Of a stretch of 15,880 nucleotides of DNA, positions 6,408 through 14,809 are shown one piece after another (the stretch's first letter is position 1; the number at the start of each line of letters is the position of its first letter). The translations under genes and the position numbers were made by a program. The notes beneath the pieces are model-generated. The model did no database searches, was not told where the DNA came from, and saw only the letters and a list, made by a program, of their open reading frames with translations. Source of the DNA: JAVBMC01 sp031552845 (GTDB lineage Bacteria; Verrucomicrobiota; Kiritimatiellia; RFP12; DVOR01). The stretch lies in the NCBI GenBank assembly GCA_031552845.1, contig JAVBMC010000052.1:1-15880 (forward strand), read 5' to 3'.

Positions 6408-7339
6408 GGCTGTACATCCCATTGGCGGCGGATCAACGCCAGCCCCTTCATCAACACATCCTCCGGCACCGTCGGCCCCGGCTCAAACACACGCGTAATC
6501 GTACTCATCCCCCCGTAGAAGGCATACCCCGTAAAGTCCACACTGCCGGCTCCCGGCGCACAGTGGTCGCCTTCCAACCCCTCTACGTCGTGGATATGAA
6601 TCCCCGCTGTGTCATTCAACAGCGTCTTCGTCACCGTCAACGGGTCATCCCATTCATAATTCCCGCGTACCTCACCATGCCCAATGTCGTGCCAGTGCAA
6701 CAATGCCCGCGTGGGGAACCGCTCCCGTAACCGCTGAAACTCCTCCATGTCCGGGAACGCCTCAAACGACGGCAGGTTCTCCAAACACAACGCTACGCCC
6801 AAAGCCTCAAAGCGCGGCAGCAACGCATCCAGCGAGCGGCACATTCCATCAAACCACATCCCCGACGCTTTGGCTCGCAACAGCCTCTCTTTAGCCAGCT
6901 GCCGCACATACGCCTCATCCTTCGGCGAAGACTCCAAAGCCAGCTGCTTCAGCTTGGACGAGTAGGAAAAGCCAAACCGCCGCATGCGGATACGCCCGGC
7001 ATGATAGACCACCTTCTTCGCGCCAAACCGCGCCGCACACTCCAGCGACTTTTGCAAATGGAGACAGGCCAATGCCCGCTCATCTGCATCCGGCGATGCC
7101 GCCGCGTACAATTCCGGATAGCCATAGGGTGCGCCAAACGGCACCGGACAGAAGGAATGCAGGCTTTCAATTTCCAGCGAACAGCTTTTACGCGCCACCT
7201 CAATCTGGTCGATCTGCTTGTCCGTCAGCAGATACCCCAACTCAATGCCGTTAAACCCGAGAGAGAGCACTTTTTCGACCAACGCCTCCCCCCGTGTTAT
7301 CCGCTCCGAGAGGTAGTTTGTTGATAGAAAAAACGTCAT
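6404..7339 (-). CDS. Sugar phosphate isomerase/epimerase-like TIM-barrel protein
   Basis: A 311-aa protein of the xylose isomerase-like TIM-barrel (AP endonuclease family 2) superfamily, whose members are metal-dependent sugar isomerases, epimerases or endonucleases. Likely metal-site residues are at strand ends: E33 (GIELGY), H113 (VVYHAG), E187 (CLENLP), D218 and H221 (HWHDIGHG), H248/H250 with D251 (HIHDVEG), and E286 (VFEPGP). FCPVPFG and the long loop at 115-165 are specific to a subgroup I cannot name. It overlaps rfbB by an ATGA at its start and the small membrane protein gene by an ATGA at its end, so it is translated with them. A role in making or modifying a sugar of the polysaccharide is plausible; substrate unknown. 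Confidence 0.82.
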   Translation of the reverse strand: MTFFLSTNYLSERITRGEALVEKVLSLGFNGIELGYLLTDKQIDQIEVARKSCSLEIESLHSFCPVPFGAPYGYPELYAAASPDADERALACLHLQKSLECAARFGAKKVVYHAGRIRMRRFGFSYSSKLKQLALESSPKDEAYVRQLAKERLLRAKASGMWFDGMCRSLDALLPRFEALGVALCLENLPSFEAFPDMEEFQRLRERFPTRALLHWHDIGHGEVRGNYEWDDPLTVTKTLLNDTAGIHIHDVEGLEGDHCAPGAGSVDFTGYAFYGGMSTITRVFEPGPTVPEDVLMKGLALIRRQWDVQP

Positions 7340-8403
7340 CCCTTCGCCCCCTTCTCACCAAGTCCCAAACGGCAGCCGGCCGCGCCGCGCAACGGCGCCC
7401 ACCACCACTCATTATCTAAATACCAACGGACGGTCTTACGCAAGCCCGTCTCAAAATTCTCCTGCGGCACCCAGCCCAGCTCGCGTTTCAGCTTCGTAGC
7501 GTCAATCGCATAACGCTGATCATGTCCGGGACGATCCGTAACAAAGGTGATCAACGCCTCATAAGGCACACCGTTCGACCGTGGCACCAACTCATCCAAC
7601 ACGCGGCAGATTCCCTGCACAACTTCCAGGTTTGTACGTTCGTTGTGGCCGCCGACATTATACGTCTCACCGGGCAACCCTTTTTCCTGCACCAATGCCA
7701 ACGCGCGGGCGTGATCTTCCACATACAGCCAATCGCGAACGTTCTCTCCCTTGCCATACACCGGCAACGGCTTTTCATCCAGCGCATTGAGAATCACTAG
7801 GGGAATCAGCTTCTCGGGAAAGTGATAAGGGCCGTAATTGTTGGAGCAGTTTGTAATCAGCACGGGCAGGCCGTAGGTGTGGTGCCAAGCCAAGACAAAA
7901 TGATCAGAAGCTGCCTTGCTGGCAGAATACGGCGAGCGCGGATCGTAAGGCGTGGTCTCTGTGAAGAATCCTTCAGCACCGAGCGAACCAAATACTTCAT
8001 CCGTCGAAATATGCTGGAATCGAAACGTTTGCTGTTGTTCAGCTGACAAAGTATTCCAATAACGGCGGGTGGCTTCCAACAACGTGAATGTTCCCATTGC
8101 ATTAACTTGCACTGCTAACGCCGGGCCGTCGATCGATCGGTCAACATGCGACTCCGCCGCCAAGTGCATCACCGCATCGGGCTTGAAGGAATCAAAGGCC
8201 GCATCCACCGTTGCACGGTCGCAAATGTCGGCCTGCACGAATTGGTAGCGCGGCTTGACCTCAACTTCTTTTAAAGAAGATAGATGCCCAGCGTAGGTCA
8301 GCTTATCGAGGTTCAGCACTACGTGATCGGTGTCACGTATTAAATGCCGAATGAGCGCAGACCCGATGAAACCTGCTCCGCCAGTAACCAGAATCCGCTT
8401 CAT
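7336..8403 (-). CDS. rfbB: dTDP-glucose 4,6-dehydratase
   Basis: A cytoplasmic 355-aa short-chain dehydrogenase/reductase of the extended type that converts dTDP-D-glucose to dTDP-4-keto-6-deoxyglucose, the second step towards dTDP-rhamnose and other deoxysugars. The NAD-binding motif TGGAGFIG spans 7-14. NLDKLTYAGHLSSL is the signature of RfbB rather than of a general epimerase. The catalytic T134-D135-E136 triplet lies in HISTDEVFG, and Y159-x3-K163 in YSASK. NNYGPYHFPEKLIP and RPGHDQRYAID (291-301) bind the nucleotide sugar. The ATG follows AGGAGG by four bases and sits 12 nt after the kinase gene. The rfbA, rfbC and rfbD partners are not in the window, so the final sugar cannot be named. 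Confidence 0.96.
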   Translation of the reverse strand: MKRILVTGGAGFIGSALIRHLIRDTDHVVLNLDKLTYAGHLSSLKEVEVKPRYQFVQADICDRATVDAAFDSFKPDAVMHLAAESHVDRSIDGPALAVQVNAMGTFTLLEATRRYWNTLSAEQQQTFRFQHISTDEVFGSLGAEGFFTETTPYDPRSPYSASKAASDHFVLAWHHTYGLPVLITNCSNNYGPYHFPEKLIPLVILNALDEKPLPVYGKGENVRDWLYVEDHARALALVQEKGLPGETYNVGGHNERTNLEVVQGICRVLDELVPRSNGVPYEALITFVTDRPGHDQRYAIDATKLKRELGWVPQENFETGLRKTVRWYLDNEWWWAPLRGAAGCRLGLGEKGAKG

Positions 8404-8415
8404 GCCGCCTCCTGC

Positions 8416-10869
8416 TTATTCGTCATCGTCAGACAAGAGCGAAGCATCAACCGTGTCACTCCGTGAGCGGGATGAACGGCGGCCGCCTTCCGGCAACGCA
8501 GTGGCATCGGCAGCAGCTTCCGCGGTCTCCTGTGCTTGAATCGCCTTGCGCGAATAACCATAAGAGCCATAACGGTTGGCATAGCGGTAGGAGTACCGGT
8601 AGTGATAGTCGTATTGGCTGAAGGTCGAGGTGCGGCCAAAGTCTACGTCGTTCACAACCACGCCGATAATACGTGCGCCGGCCTCTGTCAGCGAACGCAC
8701 AGCAAACTTAATCGGACGGAACCGCGTACGATCAGGACAACACATCAACATCACGCTGTCGCACAAGTTCGCCAAAACCATCACGTCGCTGACGATACCA
8801 AACGGCGGCGAGTCGATCACCACACGGTCGTAATTAGCACGCGCCCACTCAAAGAAATCGTAAATAACGCCCGTGCCCATCAATGAGGATGGGCTGATCT
8901 CTGATGAGGCCTTAGAGAAAATCACATCCAGCGTACCAAAGCCGACATTGACCGGCAGCGAAGCAAATAACGATTTATCGTTCTTGGCCAAAGTGTGCGA
9001 CAAGCTTTGATAGTCTTTGGATGACTTTTGGAAGATGTTAGCCAAGCGCGGACGGCGCAAGTCAAAATCCACCAGCAAGGTTCTTTGCCCGCTACTGGCG
9101 CAGACAGTCGCCAAGTTACACGAGGTAATGGTTTTACCCTCGCCAGGCTGCGTACTCATACACAACACGACGCGGGACATATCCATATAACGGGGCGAAT
9201 CCAACAAGTTACGCAACCCGGAGATACCTTCCACAAAATGAGAGAACTTATCATCATGCGCCAGCAATGCCAACTGCTCGCGTTTTTTACGGCGCACGTG
9301 CGGAAGCACGGTCAGCACCTTCAAGCGCAGGCGCTGCTCAACATCCGCAATACCGACAATCTTATCCTCCAAGTGGTCGATAATCAAAACGAACAGCATA
9401 CCAAAGATAATCCCTAAGAACGGTCCCGCAGGAAAGATGAGGAAGGGATTCGGACTTACTGGCCCAGTAGGAACAGTAGCGGGCTCCACACGTTGAATCG
9501 TCGTTGTATTTTCATCGGTGGCTAACCGTGCCTCGCCCATACGCTGAAGTAACATTCGATGGTTTTCTGATTCAACCGTTCGAGCCCGCTCTAACTGCTC
9601 AATGTGCATTTGACAGGTAATAATAGCCTGCTCATTGCGAGTCAGCTCCTCCATCTTTTCTTTCAAATTGTCTTCCAACGGAATGATTTGACTTTTCGAG
9701 AGAGCTAAGTTGGCTGCCGCAGTTTCACGGGCGCGCCCCAACGAATCGGCGAACTGTTCCTTGTAGATCTCCTTTTCCTTTTCCTTAACCTTGACGTCAG
9801 GATGATTGACCGTCAAACGGGTCAACATCGTCTTCAGCTCAGTATCCACCTTTTGAAGACTGGTAAATGTTGTAGCGATTTCACCCGCACGCGGAATGGC
9901 ATCCGGCAATGACGAAAACTTCTCCGGTGCACTTTGAACAGCTTCCAAGGTTTTCAACAACTCCATATGCTGAACGGCGCTAGAGCGCAACGCAAGAATA
10001 TCCGCGTTGATGCGCGATATCTCAGCTTTAGTCATCTCCACTCGAGACTCTAAGCCGGCGAGGCCATTGTCGCTACGGTATTTCAACAATGCCGCATCTT
10101 GCTCAAGGAGAGTCCGTTTAGAGCTTTCTTCGGCTGTCTTTAACCACGCGACAGCCGATTCGGAATCCGCCTTATTTTGGTCGTATGAAAATGTTTCAGC
10201 AGCAAGCGCATAAGCATTAACTAAATCGGCCGCTAGTTGAGGGTCTGTTGAACGGACAGAAATAGTGATTAGGCGGGATTGACGGACTAACTCCATCTTC
10301 GAGCCACCCAGTGCGGCCGCCAAAACCTCATTCTCAATCGTCGAACTAGGATGGTCCGTCCGATAGCGCCGGATAACACTTTCAAGCATATCACGGCTTC
10401 GTAAACGTGCTAAACGGGTTGTAAATATTTCACTGATGGGACCAGTACCTGCCTCACCGACAAACCTTCCTGTTGGTTCCAAAATTGGCTTTGCGCGCAC
10501 CATCATTTCAATGGTACATTGTGCCTGATAAATCACCGGCAGCATTTTGTACACGACCGTCGAAATAACAAAACCTACGACAATAAAGACGAGAATCGTA
10601 ACCCATGATTGCGTACACACGCGGATCATTCGGCCAATGGTAACGGCACCGACCAACGAATCCTCATCATCCCCCCCACCGACATTGCCGCCGTAGTAAG
10701 GTGTCGCCCCATAAGGCGTAGCTCCATAGGCACCTTTGCCATAGTACATGGCAGGCGAGGAACCTCCGTAATGCGGAATGTTTTTGTGGTAGTAGATGCC
10801 TCTACTCCGCGAATTCTTCTTGGGCTCTTCGGGGGTCACGTCATCTTGAAAATCATCATCGTCGTTCAT
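8416..10869 (-). CDS. Wzc-type polysaccharide co-polymerase and tyrosine autokinase
   Basis: An 817-aa inner-membrane protein that controls chain length and export of surface polysaccharide through cycles of tyrosine autophosphorylation. Order of parts: an acidic, Tyr/Gly-rich cytoplasmic N-terminus (1-75); first membrane helix (about 88-110); Wzz-type periplasmic domain with coiled coil (to about 460); second helix (about 475-497, after the proline-rich PTGPVSPNPFLIFPAGP); and a BY-kinase domain with Walker A STQPGEGKT (572-580), Walker A' VDFDLRRP (600-607) and Walker B VVIDSPP (683-689). A tyrosine cluster, nine Tyr between 753 and 772, is the autophosphorylation target. The ATG has AAGGAG eight bases upstream. 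It lies directly between the O-antigen ligase-like gene and rfbB, 12 nt from each. Confidence 0.95.
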   Translation of the reverse strand: MNDDDDFQDDVTPEEPKKNSRSRGIYYHKNIPHYGGSSPAMYYGKGAYGATPYGATPYYGGNVGGGDDEDSLVGAVTIGRMIRVCTQSWVTILVFIVVGFVISTVVYKMLPVIYQAQCTIEMMVRAKPILEPTGRFVGEAGTGPISEIFTTRLARLRSRDMLESVIRRYRTDHPSSTIENEVLAAALGGSKMELVRQSRLITISVRSTDPQLAADLVNAYALAAETFSYDQNKADSESAVAWLKTAEESSKRTLLEQDAALLKYRSDNGLAGLESRVEMTKAEISRINADILALRSSAVQHMELLKTLEAVQSAPEKFSSLPDAIPRAGEIATTFTSLQKVDTELKTMLTRLTVNHPDVKVKEKEKEIYKEQFADSLGRARETAAANLALSKSQIIPLEDNLKEKMEELTRNEQAIITCQMHIEQLERARTVESENHRMLLQRMGEARLATDENTTTIQRVEPATVPTGPVSPNPFLIFPAGPFLGIIFGMLFVLIIDHLEDKIVGIADVEQRLRLKVLTVLPHVRRKKREQLALLAHDDKFSHFVEGISGLRNLLDSPRYMDMSRVVLCMSTQPGEGKTITSCNLATVCASSGQRTLLVDFDLRRPRLANIFQKSSKDYQSLSHTLAKNDKSLFASLPVNVGFGTLDVIFSKASSEISPSSLMGTGVIYDFFEWARANYDRVVIDSPPFGIVSDVMVLANLCDSVMLMCCPDRTRFRPIKFAVRSLTEAGARIIGVVVNDVDFGRTSTFSQYDYHYRYSYRYANRYGSYGYSRKAIQAQETAEAAADATALPEGGRRSSRSRSDTVDASLLSDDDE

Positions 10870-10881
10870 TACGAGAACTCC

Positions 10882-12312
10882 TTACTTTTTCGATACCTTC
10901 CGGCCAGTTGGCACGAAGAACGCAGAACATGCTAAAATTATGCACCAAGGGACCATCAACATCGGTGTTGTAAACGGTTCAGAAAAGATTGCTTCAACAG
11001 CAACAGTTCCACAGGCAATCCACAGGCAAACAGGCAATGCGCCAAGGCGCAACGGTTCATCAGTACTTGTTTTAGACGAGCTTCTATTAGCCTTGTAAAG
11101 AGCCAGCAAACGACGCCCCGCCGTCAGAGAAAGGATCACAACAACAGCCAGCAACAGCAATACCCCAACCACGCCATATTCAATCAACCCGCGCAAATAG
11201 CCATTCATGACTACATTAGAAGGGGCTTTTAACAAAGGCCATTGTTCCGCGCTAACATAAAATCCCATAAAATCCGGATAACCGCCTGCACCTATTCCAA
11301 GCCAAGGAAAGTCCTCCCAGATTGAAAGCGCAAGTCCGCCCTTGAGCTCCCACTGCTCCCAATAATCGGCCACCGCTGTGCTCCACCCTGTCTCAAAAAA
11401 TGCCCCGCAGAATGCAGATGACCACGGCATAACAAAGGTTGCCACCCCCGCACCTAACACGATTCCCAACAATACAATAAAAACTAATTTGGCAATCAAA
11501 GCCGTACTTGGAACACGCCTCACGTTAAAAGCAATGACAACTAGGCAAGCGACCACTCCGAGAATAACCGGTGCCAATACCGTTAGCGATACCGACGCAT
11601 AGACCTGTAACAAGCATAAACCTGTTGCCAGCCCCAACAAACCTGCCACTCTTTTATGCATCCGAGCAACAGCTTCAAAAGCCACGCCCAAAGAAGTTAA
11701 CGCCATCAAGCCAAAAAACGTGCCAGCTGCCTTCCGGCTGACAAATCCCAAATATGTAGACTGTCCTTCAACAGTCATCCACCCCCCAACACCTAACAAA
11801 TCTGCCGAAACAATTATCAACGAGAGCAGTGCAGCACACACACACATCCACGCGAGAAGATAAAAGCGGCCTGTAAGCTGCATACCGTGCCTCACGGAGA
11901 AGACTGATATGCCCATAATCAATGCTGCATAGAACATCACTCGAGCGTTGGCGGGGTTAACACAAGAAGGACCCCAACCAAGCACCGAGTCTCCGAAGCG
12001 CCACATTTTGACATCAAATAAGTAGACCAGCTCGCGACCGCCATTTTGCCATTGCCACAGCAACAGTCCGGCGAATAACAGAGAAAAATAAAAGAATGGA
12101 TCCCACAGAACACTGTGCCAAACACGTTCACGAGCCATCGTGAAGGTTTCACCTCTACGCACAGGCGGCAGCAGCATTGTAAATGTAAACCCCGAAAGGA
12201 CAAAAAACAATATTGCGCCCAGATGCCAATTCAAGGGGCTAACAAACAATAGTAGAGCGAACGATGCAAGTACAAGCGTCATATTCCAATGTTTTGTGAA
12301 CAGCGCTTGCAT
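10882..12312 (-). CDS. O-antigen ligase/polymerase-like membrane protein (Wzy/WaaL superfamily)
   Basis: A 476-aa inner-membrane protein with about twelve hydrophobic helices (for example 12-28, 31-48, 70-88, 149-172, 243-264, 271-295, 380-398, 426-445). The large periplasmic loop between about 296 and 377 carries W...ED.PWLGIGAGGYPDF and P..V..NGYLRGLIEYGVVG, the typical pattern of the O-antigen ligase/Wzy_C domain. Such enzymes either polymerise repeat units or ligate polymer to a lipid; sequence alone does not separate these. The ATG is preceded by AAGGA only three bases away, so translation may be weak, or M11 may be used. It sits just downstream of an intrinsic terminator, so either readthrough or an unseen promoter feeds it. 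It precedes the kinase gene by 12 nt. Confidence 0.88.
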   Translation of the reverse strand: MQALFTKHWNMTLVLASFALLLFVSPLNWHLGAILFFVLSGFTFTMLLPPVRRGETFTMARERVWHSVLWDPFFYFSLLFAGLLLWQWQNGGRELVYLFDVKMWRFGDSVLGWGPSCVNPANARVMFYAALIMGISVFSVRHGMQLTGRFYLLAWMCVCAALLSLIIVSADLLGVGGWMTVEGQSTYLGFVSRKAAGTFFGLMALTSLGVAFEAVARMHKRVAGLLGLATGLCLLQVYASVSLTVLAPVILGVVACLVVIAFNVRRVPSTALIAKLVFIVLLGIVLGAGVATFVMPWSSAFCGAFFETGWSTAVADYWEQWELKGGLALSIWEDFPWLGIGAGGYPDFMGFYVSAEQWPLLKAPSNVVMNGYLRGLIEYGVVGVLLLLAVVVILSLTAGRRLLALYKANRSSSKTSTDEPLRLGALPVCLWIACGTVAVEAIFSEPFTTPMLMVPWCIILACSAFFVPTGRKVSKK

Positions 12313-12350
12313 ACTTCCTTATTGCATCTTCTGATTAAACCAATAAAAAA

Positions 12351-12390
12351 CCCGTTGGCACACCGCCCCATGCGACACTCAGCCAACGGG
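12351..12390 (-). terminator. Intrinsic terminator after the beta-barrel gene
   Basis: On the minus strand a perfect 9-bp stem, CCCGTTGGC (12382-12390) with GCCAACGGG (12351-12359), encloses a 22-nt loop. It is followed directly by TTTTTTATTG (12341-12350). This is a standard Rho-independent terminator for transcripts coming from the export lipoprotein, the secreted protein and the barrel gene. It starts 15 nt past the barrel stop codon and ends about 30 nt before the ligase start, so it divides the polysaccharide locus into an outer-membrane part and an inner-membrane/cytoplasmic part. Confidence 0.82.
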
Positions 12391-12405
12391 CACCTATACA
12401 ATTGA

Positions 12406-13707
12406 TTAATAACGCACGGTCAAACCCAAATCGACACGAAAACTGTCATAATCTGAGTCCGGTGTTGCACTATTGTTCAAATAGTAACGAGCCGACGCAT
12501 ACACCGACACATAACGATTGGCATACCAGCTGACTGATCCGCGAATCGACTCGGAATCAGAGTAATCATCATAAGCAGTGCCCCAATCACCCTCATACTT
12601 ATAGATCTGAGCCACGCCATCAAGACGGAATTGGATACGCTGCGTCGGTTTATACACAACACCTAACGAGGTGGCATAGGTTAACTGATAACCGTTTGCA
12701 TAGGCGTCGGCATACGAGGGCTGAAAGGAAGAATTTGCCATCCATGAAAGAGCCCACTTGCGGTCAATTTGCCATGTTAAGCTACCGCTAACACTAGGCG
12801 CAACCTGCGTAGTATCCGCGTATTCATAGTACATCAAACCAACTAAAAGGCGGTAACGTACCTTCTCCGTCAAGCGTGACCCCAAACCAGCCATAAACGA
12901 ATACTGGTAAGAATAATCACTTCTTTCATCACGATCATCAATCGTGAAGCCAGCTTGCAGGATGATCATTGTTTTTGCCGTCAACTGGTGATCATATTCA
13001 CCTGTGAATGCATACGATGAATAGCCTGCATAGCTATCATCATCGTACCATGTTTTCGAATACGCCACGGATCCAGCCAATGACGATTTTTCTGTGGCAT
13101 CCCACGATAACGCGCCAGCAACATTCAGGTTATCACGCAACCCGGCGCCAGAGTAACCCCCGCCCAGCTCAGCCAAATCGTACCCTAAATCTTTAGTTCT
13201 CCAGTACGTCTCAGTAAAGGTCGCACGCCAGCGATCAGATTTTTTATATACCTGTCCTCGTTCGCTGAACGTATATTCATCTTTGAATATCTTTTCAAAG
13301 TAGTCATCATACGAATAGTAACCACCGAGCGAAAAGCCCCAGTCGTTACCAGTATAGGCAAAGTCCAAGCCAGGTGTATAGTTCCAGCCGGATGATTCCT
13401 TCTTGCGTGCATTCCCATCCGGCGCATTCGCCGGGTTGGAATCGTAGAAGTATCCCGTTTTGAAGTAAGGCGACAAACGAAAGCTATTATTCCCGAAGGT
13501 GATGCCATTGGCGGGTGCAAAGCTGCCGGTCACCAATGAACTCCAAACTGATGCCTGTGGCTCTGTTACTTCCTCATCCTGCAATTGAGGAGGGGGCGGC
13601 TGCGGCACTGGAGCAGGTTGAGCAGTCTCTTGCGCAGCGGCAAACCGTCCCACGCAAGAAACCATCAGTGCCCCCATCAATGCAAAGCGAATTGTTCTGT
13701 AATTCAT
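12406..13707 (-). CDS. Outer-membrane beta-barrel protein, likely polysaccharide export porin
   Basis: A 433-aa outer-membrane protein. The signal peptide is residues 1-25 (cleavage after FAAA). A proline-rich stretch follows (PAPVPQPPPPQ). From about residue 75 to the end the sequence alternates polar and aromatic residues (YFKTGYFYDSN, FSLGGYYSYDD, RYRLLVGLMYYEY) as in transmembrane beta strands, and ends LGLTVRY, with the terminal aromatic residue recognised by the BAM machinery. It resembles the putative beta-barrel porin 2 type seen in exopolysaccharide clusters. I chose ATG 13705-13707, nine bases after GGAG; the frame remains open upstream only because it reads the GC-rich end of the preceding gene. 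Next to a short OPX lipoprotein, it probably supplies the outer-membrane channel. Confidence 0.85.
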   Translation of the reverse strand: MNYRTIRFALMGALMVSCVGRFAAAQETAQPAPVPQPPPPQLQDEEVTEPQASVWSSLVTGSFAPANGITFGNNSFRLSPYFKTGYFYDSNPANAPDGNARKKESSGWNYTPGLDFAYTGNDWGFSLGGYYSYDDYFEKIFKDEYTFSERGQVYKKSDRWRATFTETYWRTKDLGYDLAELGGGYSGAGLRDNLNVAGALSWDATEKSSLAGSVAYSKTWYDDDSYAGYSSYAFTGEYDHQLTAKTMIILQAGFTIDDRDERSDYSYQYSFMAGLGSRLTEKVRYRLLVGLMYYEYADTTQVAPSVSGSLTWQIDRKWALSWMANSSFQPSYADAYANGYQLTYATSLGVVYKPTQRIQFRLDGVAQIYKYEGDWGTAYDDYSDSESIRGSVSWYANRYVSVYASARYYLNNSATPDSDYDSFRVDLGLTVRY

Positions 13708-13732
13708 AATCTTCAACTCCGATGAATAGGGG

Positions 13733-14785
13733 TTAAAAAGTCTGTCCTTGATACGGCGGTGGCGTCGGCGGTGGTGGTGGTGGCGGCGGCGGTGATGGTG
13801 GTGGTGGTGGCGGCACATAGTCACCTGGCGCGCCTGCACCGCCTTGCTGCAGATCACCACCGGGTGAAGAATCTGAGGCCGTTGAACCGCCGCTACGGAT
13901 AACACCCCCTTGCGGTGAAACGTCTTGGTCGCCTAAAACCTGCAATAACGCTTCGGCACCCGCACTTGCATTTTCGATAGGAGAGTGCAATGTAGGCGGT
14001 GTAGCCAAGGGCACCTGAGGCTCACCCGATTTACTGCTGCTTTGCGTAGCGGCGTTTGCGGTTGCAGAAGCTTGAGCAGAAGAACCATTCACGCGTGAGG
14101 ACAGTAAAGTACGTGTTTGCTCAGTCATAACTTGTGATACGCCCGTCATCGCCTCAACCGATTGATAATTACCGCCAGCCACTTCACCTGCCGCTTGTGC
14201 GACCAGGGCCGCACTTACGTTACCGGACGGAAGAACATCCTTAGCCATGGCCAACGTCTCTTCATCCGTCCAATCATCACCAGCTCTAAACACGGCTAAT
14301 GCAACTGACATACGCGCTGCAGGATACTCTGCGGTCGCCACAGCCTCCGCAACCTTTGTCAAAATTTGCTTGCCAATCGTATTGTAATCCTGCTTGGTCA
14401 TGCCATTCTTTGTGCGATTGAACGAAGGAATCAACCCCTCTGCCAAAGCTGCCAAATTAGCAACCGGCACCGCCGCAAACAACTGCGCAATCAAATCAAC
14501 CTTAGCACCCTTATCGGCACCACCAATCAGCTGACGCGTAGCTGTCGATGTCGCCTGTGCGCGTTGCTCGGGCGTCGCAGGCAATTTATCAATCGCCTTC
14601 ACCGTCTCCGCTGCAAACGCAGGCTGGTCAGCCGCTGCGATCGTGGTCATTAACCCTTTAATTTCGGCCGGAGTCTTCGCGGCAGTAGCCACAGAACTCT
14701 GCCAAGCCGGGGCAGCCGTTTGCGCCATAACTACGCCCGCAACCGCCACCGTCATCAACATTGCAAAACTTACTCTTCTCATCAT
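13733..14785 (-). CDS. Secreted protein with polyproline C-terminus, unknown function
   Basis: A 350-aa protein I do not recognise. Residues 1-21 are a signal peptide (cleavage VVMA-Q). Residues 25-230 are Ala-rich and predicted helical, with repeated segments (LIAQLFAAVPVANLAALAEGLIP, AAGEVAGGNYQSVEAM) suggestive of a helical-repeat fold. Residues 230-320 are Ser/Gly/Gln-rich and low in complexity. Residues 325-344 are almost all proline (runs of six, nine and three, broken by S and T), and the protein ends YQGQTF. The ATG-ATG start lies four or seven bases after AAGGAG. It lies between the export lipoprotein and barrel genes, 24 and 25 nt away, so it is very likely a periplasmic or outer-membrane-associated part of the same export system. 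The function is inferred from position only. Confidence 0.8.
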   Translation of the reverse strand: MMRRVSFAMLMTVAVAGVVMAQTAAPAWQSSVATAAKTPAEIKGLMTTIAAADQPAFAAETVKAIDKLPATPEQRAQATSTATRQLIGGADKGAKVDLIAQLFAAVPVANLAALAEGLIPSFNRTKNGMTKQDYNTIGKQILTKVAEAVATAEYPAARMSVALAVFRAGDDWTDEETLAMAKDVLPSGNVSAALVAQAAGEVAGGNYQSVEAMTGVSQVMTEQTRTLLSSRVNGSSAQASATANAATQSSSKSGEPQVPLATPPTLHSPIENASAGAEALLQVLGDQDVSPQGGVIRSGGSTASDSSPGGDLQQGGAGAPGDYVPPPPPPSPPPPPPPPPTPPPYQGQTF

Positions 14786-14809
14786 ATCGCTCCTTCCGCA
14801 ATCAGGATG

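Noticed and set aside
12313..12345. Promoter for the ligase-like gene (TTTAAT as a -10 box)
   Set aside because: No acceptable -35 box at a suitable distance; it would lie inside the terminator stem.
13708..13905. N-terminal extension of the barrel gene rich in His and Arg
   Set aside because: It is the out-of-frame reading of the polyproline codons of the preceding gene; a good Shine-Dalgarno and signal peptide place the start at 13707.
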